DNA of 64,000 bases from an uncultured bacterium (GCA_905214865.1 CAJMNO010000003.1:88308-152307); one strand, 5' to 3'. Shown: positions 9,233 to 25,569, numbered from the stretch's first letter. The notes: generated by a model not told the origin, from the sequence alone. Made by a program: numbers and translations.

Positions 9233-10066
9233 CTACTTCGAGCGACGACGGATGATGAGGCGGTTCGACGCCTTCTTGGGGTCGCGCGTCTTGTAGCCCT
9301 TCGTGGGCTTGCCCCAAGGGGTGACCGAGGGACGGCCGGAGGTGTGGTTCTTGCCCTCGCCGCCGCCGTGCGGGTGATCGACGGGGTTCATGACCGTACC
9401 ACGGACGGTCGGGCGGACGCCCATCCAGCGGTGACGACCGGCCTTGCCGATCACGATGTTGCTGTGCTCGGCGTTGCCGACCTCGCCGATGGTGGCGCGG
9501 CAGGTGAGGAGCACGCGGCGCAGCTCGGAGGAGGGCATGCGGAGGACGGCGTAGCCGTTGTCCTTGCCCATGAGCTGGACGGAGGTGCCAGCGGCGCGGG
9601 CCATCGCAGCGCCACGGCCGGGCTGGAACTCGACGGCGTGCACGAGCGTGCCCACGGGAATCTGGGCCAGCGTGGTGCAGTTGCCGGGCTTGATGTCGAT
9701 GTCCTTCTCGCCAGAGATGACGGTGTCCCCGACGTGCAGGCCCTCGGGCGCGAGGATGTAGGCCTTGGCGCCGTCAACGTAGTGGAGAAGGGCGATGCGT
9801 GCGCTGCGGTTGGGGTCGTACTCGATGGTAGCGACCTTGGCGGGCACGTCGTCCTTGCGGCGCTTGAAGTCGATGCGACGATACATGCGCTTGTGGCCGC
9901 CGCCCTGGTGACGGGTGGTGATGCGGCCGTTGTTGTTGCGCCCGGCCTTCTTGGGCAGGGGCTCGAGGAGCGACTTCTCGGGCTTGTTGGTGGTGATCTC
10001 CGAGAAGTCGGAGACGGTCTGCCAACGACGGCCCGCGCTCGTGGGCTTGAGGTGCTTGACTCCCAT
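9233..10066 (-). CDS. rplB: 50S ribosomal protein L2
   Basis: Peptidyl-transferase-region protein of 277 residues. The blocks GRNNNGRITTRHQGGGHKR and, near the C-terminus, NPVDHPHGGGEG (with the conserved histidine) identify it. The ATG at 10066 gives MGVKHLKPTSAGRR, the family start; an ATG at 10117 is not supported by homology. A 156-base gap with a strong hairpin separates it from rplW. Confidence 0.97.
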   Translation of the reverse strand: MGVKHLKPTSAGRRWQTVSDFSEITTNKPEKSLLEPLPKKAGRNNNGRITTRHQGGGHKRMYRRIDFKRRKDDVPAKVATIEYDPNRSARIALLHYVDGAKAYILAPEGLHVGDTVISGEKDIDIKPGNCTTLAQIPVGTLVHAVEFQPGRGAAMARAAGTSVQLMGKDNGYAVLRMPSSELRRVLLTCRATIGEVGNAEHSNIVIGKAGRHRWMGVRPTVRGTVMNPVDHPHGGGEGKNHTSGRPSVTPWGKPTKGYKTRDPKKASNRLIIRRRSK

Positions 10067-10178
10067 TGCGTTTCCCTTTCTTTTCCGTTGGCCGTCTCGC
10101 TCAGGGAATGGGGCCAAGGGCCCCGGTGAGACGACACCGGATTACCACGGTACCGCGCGTATCCCTAGTGCGCGGCAT

Positions 10179-10213
10179 GGTTGCCCGGCCTCCCGGAGGA
10201 GGCTCGGGCAACC
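10179..10213 (-). other. strong hairpin in the rplW-rplB spacer
   Basis: Nine-bp stem plus six-bp inner stem with one bulged base and a CGGA loop (TCCG in the minus-strand RNA), directly after the rplW stop. There is no following T run on the minus strand, so it is more likely an RNA-stability or processing element than a terminator. Confidence 0.55.
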
Positions 10214-10222
10214 AAATACTAG

Positions 10223-10525
10223 CTAGTCCTCGTCGGACTGCTGGTTAGCAAAGATCTCGATCTGCTCACCATCGGCGATGGTGACGACGGCCTTCTTCCA
10301 GGTACGGGTCTTGCCGTACTGGTAGCGAACGCGCTTGTTCTTGGGCTTGACCCAGAGGGTGTTGACCTTCTCGACGTGCACGTTGAAGAGCTTCTCGACC
10401 GCATCGGCAATCTCACCCTTGGCGGCCTGGCGGGCAACCTCGAAGGTGTACTTGTTCTGCGCCATGAGGTCGAAGGAACGCTCGGAGATGACCGGGCGGA
10501 CGATCACGTTGTAGACGGAGTTCAT
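10223..10525 (-). CDS. rplW: 50S ribosomal protein L23
   Basis: Exit-site protein of 100 residues that docks trigger factor and SRP. Recognised by IVRPVISERSFDLM, YTFEVARQAAKGEIADAVE and KPKNKRVRYQYGKTR. Its ATG overlaps the rplD stop by one base. It is followed by a structured spacer before rplB. Confidence 0.96.
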   Translation of the reverse strand: MNSVYNVIVRPVISERSFDLMAQNKYTFEVARQAAKGEIADAVEKLFNVHVEKVNTLWVKPKNKRVRYQYGKTRTWKKAVVTIADGEQIEIFANQQSDED

Positions 10526-11151
10526 TATGCGAGCACCTCCCCGAAGAACTTGGCGATCTCGGGAGACATCACGAGAGCGGCGTTGTCGATGAGGTAACGG
10601 GTGTTGGCCTCGGAACGGCCGATGACCGTGACCTTGGGAAGGTTGCGGAAGGAGAGGTACGTGTTGACGTCGTCGTCGGGGACCACGACGGTCACGCGCT
10701 TGTCGGAGAGGCCGAGCGCGTTGAGCGCGGAGACGGCCTGCTTGGTCTTGGGGGCGTCAAACTGCATGCCCTCGACGAGCACGAGCTCGGAGTCTGCGAC
10801 CTTGCCGGAGAGCACGGAGCGCATGGCGAGCTTCTTCTCCTTGATGTTGACGCGGAGGGCGTGGCTGTGGGGCGTAGGCCCGAAGACGACGCCGCCTCCC
10901 CTGAACTGCGGGGCGCGAATGGTGCCTTGGCGCGCACGGCCGGTGCCCTTCTGACGGAACGGCTTGGCGCCACCACCGGAGACGTGCTTGCGGTTCTTGG
11001 TGGAGTGCGTGCCCTGGCGCTGGCAGGCCTCGTAGGCCACCACGACGCGGTGCACGACGGGGATGTTAGGCTCGATGCCATAGACGCCGTCGGGGAGCTC
11101 GACCTCTCCGGTCGCCTTCCCCTCAACGTTCTTTACTTCGATCTTGGACAT
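10525..11151 (-). CDS. rplD: 50S ribosomal protein L4
   Basis: Exit-tunnel protein of 208 residues. The extended tunnel loop is visible as GTHSTKNRKHVSGGGAKPF and QKGTGRARQGTIRAP. In enterobacteria L4 also represses the S10 operon; no matching leader could be verified here. It lies 45 bases after rplC. Confidence 0.96.
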   Translation of the reverse strand: MSKIEVKNVEGKATGEVELPDGVYGIEPNIPVVHRVVVAYEACQRQGTHSTKNRKHVSGGGAKPFRQKGTGRARQGTIRAPQFRGGGVVFGPTPHSHALRVNIKEKKLAMRSVLSGKVADSELVLVEGMQFDAPKTKQAVSALNALGLSDKRVTVVVPDDDVNTYLSFRNLPKVTVIGRSEANTRYLIDNAALVMSPEIAKFFGEVLA

Positions 11152-11196
11152 TCTGTCCTCCTTGTTAGCCTTGGGGCTTCTGGTCGTGCTGGGCCC

Positions 11197-11817
11197 TTAG
11201 GCCATGCGGACGGAGACGAAGGCGTTCTTTGCGCCGGGGACCGCGCCCTTGACAAGCAGGAGGTTCTGCTCGGCGTCGACACGAACGAGCTTGAGGTTCT
11301 TGACGGTCACGCGCTCGTTGCCCATGTGGCCGCACATGTGAAGGCCCTTGCGGACGCGCGCGGGATACGCGCACTGGCCGATGGAGCCCGGCTCGCGCTG
11401 GTTGCGGGAGCCGTGGGTCATGGGGCCGCAGGCGAAGTTCCAGCGCTTGATGGTTCCCTGGAAGCCCTTGCCCTTGGAGGTGCCAGTGACGTCGACGGCC
11501 TTGACCTCGGAGAAGTCAGCAACGGTCACCTTGTCGCCGCAGTTGTGCTCCTCGCCGTTCTCGACGCGGACCTCGCGCAGGAAGCGCATGGGGGCGACGC
11601 CGTGGGCGTCGAAGTGCCCCTGCATGGGCTTGTTGATGTGCTTGGAAGTGATGTCGCCATAGCCAATCTGGACGGCGTCGTAGCCATCCGTGGCCTTGGT
11701 CTTAACCTGCGAGACGACGCAGGGGCCGGCCTGGATGACGGTCACGGGGACGACGTTGTCGTTCTCGTCCCAGACCTGCGTCATCCCGATCTTGCGGCCA
11801 AGAATCGTGCTGACCAT
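11197..11817 (-). CDS. rplC: 50S ribosomal protein L3
   Basis: Early-assembly large-subunit protein of 206 residues, with STILGRKIGMTQVW at the N-terminus, TGTSKGKGFQGTIKRW in the middle and the GSIGQCAYPARVRKG region. The ATG at 11817 gives the family N-terminus and has an AGGAAAG site; an ORF start at 11916 adds 33 unrelated residues. It is the first gene after the rpsJ terminator and has a good promoter about 130 bases upstream. Confidence 0.97.
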   Translation of the reverse strand: MVSTILGRKIGMTQVWDENDNVVPVTVIQAGPCVVSQVKTKATDGYDAVQIGYGDITSKHINKPMQGHFDAHGVAPMRFLREVRVENGEEHNCGDKVTVADFSEVKAVDVTGTSKGKGFQGTIKRWNFACGPMTHGSRNQREPGSIGQCAYPARVRKGLHMCGHMGNERVTVKNLKLVRVDAEQNLLLVKGAVPGAKNAFVSVRMA

Positions 11818-11943
11818 GCTCTTTCCTAACCCTCGGTGGTCATGGGACCGACGGGCAACCCATTGCCCTCCCCCAGCGGACCACATCTGACATTGGCCTG
11901 ACCACAAGGCACACAAGTGTCCCGTAATCTAGGCAGCTTGACT

Positions 11944-11972
11944 AGTGTACACTCCCGGGACCGTGTTCACAA
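11944..11972 (-). promoter_or_regulatory. promoter for the rplC-rplX unit
   Basis: On the minus strand TTGTGA (-35, 11972-11967) and TACACT (-10, 11949-11944) are separated by exactly 17 bases. It lies between the rpsJ terminator and rplC, leaving a leader of about 120 bases. Confidence 0.7.
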
Positions 11973-12026
11973 TGAAACAACAATTCCCCACGTAAAGCCA
12001 TGGACTCGCCCGGAAATGGACCCCGC

Positions 12027-12062
12027 AAACGAAGGAAGCCTCCCGCGGCGCGGGAGGCTTCC
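12027..12062 (-). terminator. intrinsic terminator after rpsJ
   Basis: Perfect 13-bp stem (12034-12046 with 12050-12062) and 3-base loop, followed on the minus strand by TTCGTTTG. It lies 21 bases past the rpsJ stop and separates S10 from the rest of the S10 cluster. Confidence 0.85.
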
Positions 12063-12083
12063 AAAACGCCTTTGCCCTAGCCC

Positions 12084-12392
12084 CTAGAGCTTGATCTCGA
12101 TGTCAACTCCGGCGGGGAGGTCGAGCCTCATGAGAGAGTCGACCGTGGAGCTGGAGGGGTCGAGGATGTCGATGAGACGCTTGTGAGTGCGCATCTCGAA
12201 CTGCTCGCGCGAGTCCTTGTCCTTGTGCGGGGAGCGGATAACCGTGTAGAGGTTGCGCTCGGTGGGCAGGGGGATGGGGCCGGAAACGCGGGCACCGGTC
12301 TTCTGGGCGGTGTCGACGATGAGTTTCGCGGACTGATCCACGACCTCGTGATCGTAGCCCTTGAGGCGAATCCTGATCTTCTGGCTTGACAC
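12084..12392 (-). CDS. rpsJ: 30S ribosomal protein S10
   Basis: Small-subunit protein that also partners NusB in antitermination. The 102-residue protein has QKIRIRLKGYDHEVVD, GPIPLPTERNLYTV and HKRLIDIL. I place the start at a GTG at 12392: GGAGG lies 8 bases upstream and the product has the usual S10 length. An in-frame ATG at 12407 contains that same GGAGG and would add five residues. It follows fusA by 61 bases and ends the str-type operon. Confidence 0.94.
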   Translation of the reverse strand: MSSQKIRIRLKGYDHEVVDQSAKLIVDTAQKTGARVSGPIPLPTERNLYTVIRSPHKDKDSREQFEMRTHKRLIDILDPSSSTVDSLMRLDLPAGVDIEIKL

Positions 12393-12453
12393 TTGTAATA
12401 CCTCCATCGATGGGCTGGCGCGGTGTCGGCCGCGCCGCCGTTGGCTACGTTGC

Positions 12454-14547
12454 TTACTCGTTCCCGCCGTTCTTGGCGACGATCTGCTCGCGGATGTTCT
12501 TGGGAACCGGCTCGTACGAGTCGAACTGCATGGTGTACGAGGCGCGGCCCTGCGTCTGGGAGCGAAGGTCGGTGGCGTAGCCGAACATCTCGCCCAGGGG
12601 CACCTTGGCACGGATGAGCTTGGTGTTCTTGCGATCCTCCATGCCCTCGATCTTGCCGCGACGGCCAGAGAGGTTGCCCATGACGTCGCCCATGTACTGC
12701 TCGGGCGTCTCGACCTCGACCTGCTCGACGGGCTCGAGGAGCACGGGGTCGGACTCCTGCAGGGCCTTCTTGATGGCCATGGAGCCAGCGATCTTGAAGG
12801 CGGCCTCGGACGAGTCGACCTCGTGGTAGGAGCCGTCGACCAGGGTCACCTTGATGTCCTGGACGGGGTAACCGGCGATGACGCCGCTCTCGAGGGCCTC
12901 CTGGATGCCCTTGTCCACCGAGGGGATGTACTCCTTGGGGATGGCGCCGCCGACGGTGGCGTCAACGAACTCGTAGCCAAAGCCGGGCTCCATGGGCTCC
13001 ATGTCGATGATCGCGTCGCCGTACTGGCCGCGGCCACCGGACTGGCGGACGAACTTGCCCTGGACGTGCTGGACGGCGTGACCGGCGGTCTCGCGATAGG
13101 CGACCTGGGGCTTGCCCACGTTGCAGTCGACGTGGAACTCGCGGCGCAGACGGTCGACGATGATCTCGAGGTGAAGCTCGCCCATGCCGGCGATGATGGT
13201 CTGGCCGGTCTCATGATCGGTGTGGACGCGGAAGGTCGGGTCCTCCTCGGCCAGCTTGGCGAGGCCAACGGACATCTTGTCCTGCTCGGCCTTGGACTTG
13301 GGCTCGACCGCGACGTCGATGACGGGGTCGGCGAAGTCGATGGACTCGAGCACGATGGGGTGCTTCTCGTCGCACAGGGTGTCGCCCGTGGAGGTGTTCT
13401 TGAGGCCGACGCAGGCGACGATGTCGCCGGCGGAGCACTCGTCACGGTCGACGCGGTCGTTGGCGTTCATCTCGAGGATGCGGCCAAGGCGCTCGCGGCC
13501 GTCCTTGACGGAGTTGTAGACGTAGCTGCCCGCCTCCGCCTGACCGGAGTACACGCGGATGTAGGTGAGCTTGCCGACGAAGGGGTCGGTCATGATCTTG
13601 AAGGCGAGGGCCGAGAAGGGCTCCTTGAAGTCCGCGTGACGGACCTCGGGCTCACCCTTGAGGTTCTTGCCGTCGATCTCCTTGACGTCGAGCGGGCTGG
13701 GGAGGTAGTCCACGACGGCGTCGAGGAGCTCCTGGATACCCTTGTTCTTGTAGGCGGAGCCCACGAAGACGGGGTTGAGCTCGTTGGCGATGACACCCTT
13801 GCGGATGGCCTTCTTGAGCAGGTCGACGGGCACCTCCTTCTCCTCGAGGATGAGCTCCATGAGCTCGTCGTCGAAGTTGGAGGCCGCGTCGAGGAGCTCC
13901 TCGCGCTTCTCGGCGGCAAGGTCCTTGAACTCGTCGGGAATCTCGTCCATGGGCTCGGGGTAGATCATTCCCTTGGCGTCTTCCTTGAAGTCCCACGCGG
14001 TGTTGGTGACGAGGTCGATGAGGCCCCAGAAGTTGGACTCGGCGCCCATGGGGATCTGGGCCGCGACGGCGACGGCGCCAAGACGGTCCTTCATGGTCTC
14101 GATCGCGTTGAAGAAGTCAGCGCCCACGCGGTCGTACTTGTTGATGAAGGCGATGCGGGGGACGCCGTAGTTGGCGGCCTGACGCCAGACGGTCTCGGAC
14201 TGCGGCTGGACGCCGGCGACGGCGTCGAACACGGCGACGGCACCATCGAGGACGCGCAGGCAGCGCTCGACCTCGGCGGTGAAGTCAACGTGGCCCGGCG
14301 TGTCGATGATCTGGATGACGTGGTCCTTCCAGAAGCACGTGGTGGCCGCGGAGGTGATGGTCACGCCGCGCTCCTGCTCCTGGACCATCCAGTCCATGGT
14401 CGCAGCGCCGTCATGGACCTCGCCAATCTTGTGCGTCTTGCCGGTGTAGTAGAGGATGCGCTCCGTCGTGGTGGTCTTACCGGCGTCGATGTGGGCCATG
14501 ATGCCGATGTTGCGGAGGTCTTCCAGCTTGTACTTAACCTTTGCCAT
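12454..14547 (-). CDS. fusA: elongation factor G
   Basis: GTPase that drives translocation of tRNA and mRNA on the ribosome. The 697-residue protein has the G1 loop AHIDAGKT at residues 18-25, DTPGH at 82-86 and an NKYD form of the G4 motif near residue 136, where NKMD is more common. Domains II-V follow at normal length. It sits between rpsG and rpsJ; tuf, often next, is instead at 28464. Confidence 0.97.
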   Translation of the reverse strand: MAKVKYKLEDLRNIGIMAHIDAGKTTTTERILYYTGKTHKIGEVHDGAATMDWMVQEQERGVTITSAATTCFWKDHVIQIIDTPGHVDFTAEVERCLRVLDGAVAVFDAVAGVQPQSETVWRQAANYGVPRIAFINKYDRVGADFFNAIETMKDRLGAVAVAAQIPMGAESNFWGLIDLVTNTAWDFKEDAKGMIYPEPMDEIPDEFKDLAAEKREELLDAASNFDDELMELILEEKEVPVDLLKKAIRKGVIANELNPVFVGSAYKNKGIQELLDAVVDYLPSPLDVKEIDGKNLKGEPEVRHADFKEPFSALAFKIMTDPFVGKLTYIRVYSGQAEAGSYVYNSVKDGRERLGRILEMNANDRVDRDECSAGDIVACVGLKNTSTGDTLCDEKHPIVLESIDFADPVIDVAVEPKSKAEQDKMSVGLAKLAEEDPTFRVHTDHETGQTIIAGMGELHLEIIVDRLRREFHVDCNVGKPQVAYRETAGHAVQHVQGKFVRQSGGRGQYGDAIIDMEPMEPGFGYEFVDATVGGAIPKEYIPSVDKGIQEALESGVIAGYPVQDIKVTLVDGSYHEVDSSEAAFKIAGSMAIKKALQESDPVLLEPVEQVEVETPEQYMGDVMGNLSGRRGKIEGMEDRKNTKLIRAKVPLGEMFGYATDLRSQTQGRASYTMQFDSYEPVPKNIREQIVAKNGGNE

Positions 14548-14572
14548 GTGTGGTTACTCCTCGTGTCCCGAA

Positions 14573-15043
14573 CTAGAAACGGTAGTGAGAGAACGCACGG
14601 TTGGCCTCTGCCATCTTGAAGAGGTCCTCACGCTTCTTGACGGACGCGCCAACGCCGTTGGCGGCATCCATGAGCTCGTTGGCAAGGCGCTGGGCCATGG
14701 TGTTCTCCTTGCGGGCGCGGGAGAAGTTGACGATCCAGCGGATGGCGAGGGTGGTGGCACGACGGGAGTTGACCTCCATGGGCACCTGGTAGGTGGCGCC
14801 GCCGACACGGCGAGGCTTGACCTCGAGGGTGGGGCGGACGTTGTCCATGGCCTTCTTGAAGACGGCCACGGGATCCTGCTCGGTCTTCTCCTTGATGATG
14901 TCGAAGGCGCCGTAGACGATGCGCTCGGCGGTGGCCTTCTTGCCATCGAGGAGGACCTTGTTGATCAGCTGGGTCACGAGACGGTTGTTGTAGACGGCGT
15001 CGGGAGTGACCTCGCGACGGACTGCTGCTGCACGACGCGGCAT
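14573..15043 (-). CDS. rpsG: 30S ribosomal protein S7
   Basis: Head-assembly protein of 156 residues that contacts the E-site tRNA. Family blocks include MPRRAAAVRREV, NKVLLDGKKATAERIVYGA and RVGGATYQVPMEV. It lies between rpsL and fusA, the standard str-operon order, 25 bases before fusA. Confidence 0.97.
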   Translation of the reverse strand: MPRRAAAVRREVTPDAVYNNRLVTQLINKVLLDGKKATAERIVYGAFDIIKEKTEQDPVAVFKKAMDNVRPTLEVKPRRVGGATYQVPMEVNSRRATTLAIRWIVNFSRARKENTMAQRLANELMDAANGVGASVKKREDLFKMAEANRAFSHYRF

Positions 15044-15090
15044 GTTGTATCTCCTAATGTTCGAGAGCTAATTCAGACGTTGGGAAGTGC

Positions 15091-15465
15091 CTACTCCTTG
15101 GGGCGCTTGGCGCCGTAGCGGGAGCGAGCCTTCTTGCGGTCCTGAACTGCCGCGCAGTCATAGGCGCCGCGGATGATCTTGTAACGCACACCAGGGAGGT
15201 CGCGCACGCGGCCGCCGCGGATGAGGACGATGGAGTGCTCCTGCAGGTTGTGGCCCTCGCCGGGGATGTAGGCCGTGACCTCGATGCCGTTGACGAGGCG
15301 CACACGGGCGACCTTGCGGAGTGCGGAGTTAGGCTTCTTGGGGGTGGTGGTGAAGACGCGGGTGCACACGCCACGCTTCTGGGGGTTGTGCTGCAGTGCT
15401 GCGTTCTTGGACTTGGCCTTGTGGGAAACGCGGCCCTGGCGGACGAGCTGGTTGATGGTAGGCAA
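15091..15465 (-). CDS. rpsL: 30S ribosomal protein S12
   Basis: Decoding-centre protein of 124 residues. I place the start at a TTG at 15465, which gives the family N-terminus PTINQLVRQGR and has GGAGA 7 bases upstream; an ATG 45 bases further up adds a foreign tail. The streptomycin-contact lysine motifs TTTPKKPNSALRK and the PGEGHNLQEH loop look wild type. First gene of rpsL-rpsG-fusA-rpsJ. Confidence 0.96.
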   Translation of the reverse strand: MPTINQLVRQGRVSHKAKSKNAALQHNPQKRGVCTRVFTTTPKKPNSALRKVARVRLVNGIEVTAYIPGEGHNLQEHSIVLIRGGRVRDLPGVRYKIIRGAYDCAAVQDRKKARSRYGAKRPKE

Positions 15466-15590
15466 AGCTTCTCTCCTTCTTGAGACGTACGGTTGGTGGT
15501 GCGCGAGCACCTATGTGTCAAGGACGCCTCAGCACCGACGCCCTGGATCGTTGTGTGCGCACGTTCACGCCCAAAACAAGCCGATGTTGC

Positions 15591-15619
15591 AGATTACGCG
15601 CGCATTTCGCAGTTGTCAA
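15591..15619 (-). promoter_or_regulatory. promoter for rpsL-rpsG-fusA-rpsJ
   Basis: Minus-strand TTGACA (15619-15614), 17-base spacer, TAATCT (15596-15591). This is the best match to a housekeeping promoter in the window. The leader to the rpsL start is about 120 bases. Confidence 0.8.
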
Positions 15620-15678
15620 AAAGCCACGGTATCGGGCGTATCCCCTCTACACGCCACGCACACAGATGGTCTCGCAGC

Positions 15679-16029
15679 CTACTCGGCGGGCGTGACCTCC
15701 TCGGCGGCGTGCTGAAGGCCTGTGCGGATGAGCATCCTCACGTGGTCGTCCGTGAGCGAGTAGATCACGCGCTGGCCCTCGCGCCGAGACGCGACGAGGC
15801 CACGGTCCCTCAGCAGGCGGAGCTGGTGGGAAATGGCGCTCTGCGACACGTGACAGACCTCGGTGAGCTCCCCCACCGCCCTGTCGCCCCGGGTGAGGAC
15901 CCCGAGGATCTGAAACCTGGTGGAGTCGCTGAGGGCATCGAATATCTGCGTCGCGCTGTACACGACGTCGTCGTTTGCCAGGTACTCCTCGAGGGGGCAC
16001 ATGTCGTCGTCCATGCCTGCCATCGGCAC
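15679..16029 (-). CDS. ArsR/SmtB-family metal-sensing repressor
   Basis: Winged-helix transcription regulator of 116 residues. The recognition helix region reads VSQSAISHQLRLLRDRGLV at about residues 61-79. The last helix holds D94, H96, H107 and E110, exactly the DxH-x10-HxxE spacing of the alpha-5 zinc site of SmtB and CzrA, so zinc (or cobalt) sensing is likely. No metal transporter is adjacent; it lies alone between rpoC and rpsL, about 100 bases downstream of rpoC. Start ATG at 16029 could instead be the next in-frame ATG. Confidence 0.85.
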   Translation of the reverse strand: MPMAGMDDDMCPLEEYLANDDVVYSATQIFDALSDSTRFQILGVLTRGDRAVGELTEVCHVSQSAISHQLRLLRDRGLVASRREGQRVIYSLTDDHVRMLIRTGLQHAAEEVTPAE

Positions 16030-16065
16030 ACCCCTTTCTGCCGGGCCGGGTGGCCCGGATGCAGA

Positions 16066-16098
16066 GAGGCCCCACCACCCTGGCGGTGATGGGGCCTC
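16066..16098 (-). terminator. terminator-like hairpin after rpoC
   Basis: Long imperfect stem (GAGGCCCC with GGGGCCTC) lying 31 bases beyond the rpoC stop. The tail TCTCTGC on the minus strand is only weakly T-rich. Confidence 0.6.
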
Positions 16099-16128
16099 CC
16101 CTTCCTACCTTACGTGTCCACCGGGACG

Positions 16129-20565
<4,437 letters not shown>

Positions 20566-20570
20566 GTTCG

Positions 20571-24080
<3,510 letters not shown>

Positions 24081-24130
24081 CAGGCACTTCCTCCTTCTAC
24101 GTTTAAAAGCGGCAGTTGTCGCAATCTAAT

Positions 24131-24159
24131 AAGGTACCGAAACGCTCAACCTCGGTCAA
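24131..24159 (-). promoter_or_regulatory. promoter for rpoB-rpoC
   Basis: Minus-strand TTGACC (24159-24154), 17-base spacer, TACCTT (24136-24131), lying about 50 bases upstream of the rpoB ATG and downstream of the rplL terminator. Confidence 0.65.
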
Positions 24160-24297
24160 TGATAAAGTCTTGACATTGGCTACGTTATTTTGTATGGGCA
24201 GGCCGGTACCCCCTACCTGCGGTTTGGGAAATTGCCCTTGTGTTCACCCTGTGAAATGTCCTCTGAGACCCCTGTCGCAGCGTGGAACCAGAGGCAG

Positions 24298-24328
24298 AAA
24301 AAAGGGGCCGGACCTCTGGTCCGACCCC
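24298..24328 (-). terminator. intrinsic terminator after rplL
   Basis: Eleven-bp stem (24304-24314 with 24318-24328, one wobble) with loop TCT on the plus strand and six consecutive T on the minus strand. It separates rplJL from rpoBC, which in many bacteria are one operon. Confidence 0.9.
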
Positions 24329-24355
24329 TCTCTGAAACAGCCTGTGGAAGTCGAG

Positions 24356-24736
24356 TTACTTGAGCTTGACCTCGGCGCCGGCCTCCTCGAGCTTGGCCTT
24401 GGCAGCCTCGGCGTCCTCCTTGGAGGCACCCTCGAGGATGACCTTGGGGGCAGACTCGACGGCCTCCTTGGCCTCCTTGAGGCCAAGGTTGGTGAGGGCG
24501 CGGACGACCTTGATGACGGCGATCTTGTTGGAGCCGAAGGAGGTCAGCTCAACGTCGAAGTTGGTCTTCTCCTCCTCCTCGGCGGCAGCTCCACCGGCCG
24601 CGGGAGCGGCGGCAACGGCAACGGGAGCGGCAGCGGAGACGCCGAAGACGTCCTCCAGCTCGTGAACGAGCTCGGAAAGCTCGAGGGCGGGCATCTCCTT
24701 GAGGGCCTCGATGATCTCATCCTTGGTGACAGCCAT
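24356..24736 (-). CDS. rplL: 50S ribosomal protein L7/L12
   Basis: Stalk protein of 126 residues that recruits translation factors. The N-terminal dimerisation part (KDEIIEALKEMPALELSELV) is followed by the alanine-rich hinge and the C-terminal factor-binding domain (KIAVIKVVRALTNLGLKEAKE). An ATG at 25006 in the same frame would fuse rplJ sequence in the wrong frame and is rejected. It follows rplJ by 76 bases, with a small hairpin in the gap. Confidence 0.97.
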   Translation of the reverse strand: MAVTKDEIIEALKEMPALELSELVHELEDVFGVSAAAPVAVAAAPAAGGAAAEEEEKTNFDVELTSFGSNKIAVIKVVRALTNLGLKEAKEAVESAPKVILEGASKEDAEAAKAKLEEAGAEVKLK

Positions 24737-24812
24737 GTCAATTCTCCTTTTTCGGGGGGCACGCTTGGTGCCCCTACAACTTCTTGCTTGTGGTGCCTTG
24801 AACCACGCGGCC

Positions 24813-25334
24813 TTAGGCAGCGTTCTTCTGGTCGACGACGGCCTGGAGCGCGGTGGCGAGGCCACGCGCGGGACCGGCGCAAACCTGTGCGATGCCCGTG
24901 AGGGGGCTGGCCATGACGTAGACGAGCTGCGCCATGAGCTCCTCGCGAGACGCGAGCTCGGCGTAGGCCTTGGCGCCCTCGGCGTCGAGTGCCTGGCCGT
25001 CGGCAATCGCTCCGACCCACTCGATCTTCTTGAGGGCCTCGGAGTGCTTCTTGATGACCTTGGCGGCCTCGACGGGGTCGTTCTCGTAGAAGACGTAGGC
25101 GATGGTGCCCTTGAGCTTGTCGCTCACGTCGGGCAGGCCCGCGTTCTTCACGGCGATGTCGACGAGGTTGTTCTTGTAGACCTTCATGAGCGCACCGGCA
25201 TCGCGGAGGTCGCGGCGAAGCGCCTCGGTCTCCTTGACGGTGAGTCCACGGTAGTCGATGAAGAACACGCCCTTGCTTGCACCGAGGGTCTCGTTGATCT
25301 TCTCGAGCATGTCGATCTTGGACTGTGCTGGCAT
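24813..25334 (-). CDS. rplJ: 50S ribosomal protein L10
   Basis: Stalk base protein of 173 residues anchoring L7/L12 to 23S rRNA. Family features include GVFFIDYRGLTVKETEALR and the C-terminal helix that binds L7/L12. It is preceded by a long structured leader with a terminator, expected for L10-mediated autoregulation. Confidence 0.96.
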   Translation of the reverse strand: MPAQSKIDMLEKINETLGASKGVFFIDYRGLTVKETEALRRDLRDAGALMKVYKNNLVDIAVKNAGLPDVSDKLKGTIAYVFYENDPVEAAKVIKKHSEALKKIEWVGAIADGQALDAEGAKAYAELASREELMAQLVYVMASPLTGIAQVCAGPARGLATALQAVVDQKNAA

Positions 25335-25390
25335 ATGTACACCTCCCTGTTGCGCTAGGGCACGAACCGCCGACGCTGGCGGGCCTTAGC

Positions 25391-25426
25391 AAAAGACCCC
25401 GCAAGGCGCGCAGCCAAAGCGGGGTC
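25391..25426 (-). terminator. attenuator terminator upstream of rplJ
   Basis: Stem GACCCCGC with GCGGGGTC (25395-25402 and 25419-25426) followed by TTTT on the minus strand. It lies between the rplJ promoter and its start, so it should act as a conditional terminator. Confidence 0.75.
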
Positions 25427-25540
25427 AGGGAATCAATCTCAGACCACCTCGGCAGGCGGGAAACCCCATTGAGCCTTGCGGCACCGGCTGTCTTTGGCAG
25501 CGGACGTGCAGTTGTGACGTACGCCCTTTCGAGCATATGA

Positions 25541-25569
25541 ATTGTGCCAGCCGCTCGGACGCCTGTCAA
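25541..25569 (-). promoter_or_regulatory. promoter for rplJ-rplL
   Basis: Minus-strand TTGACA (25569-25564), 17-base spacer, CACAAT (25546-25541). It starts the L10 leader transcript. Confidence 0.7.

Noticed and set aside
12361..14619. 752-codon plus-strand open frame opposite fusA
   Set aside because: High-GC shadow frame of fusA; no ribosome site or recognisable domain.
24170..24198. Plus-strand TTGACA-N17-TATGGG pointing away from rpoB
   Set aside because: The -35 is perfect but the -10 matches only its first three bases, and no plus-strand gene follows; it would read into the rplL terminator.
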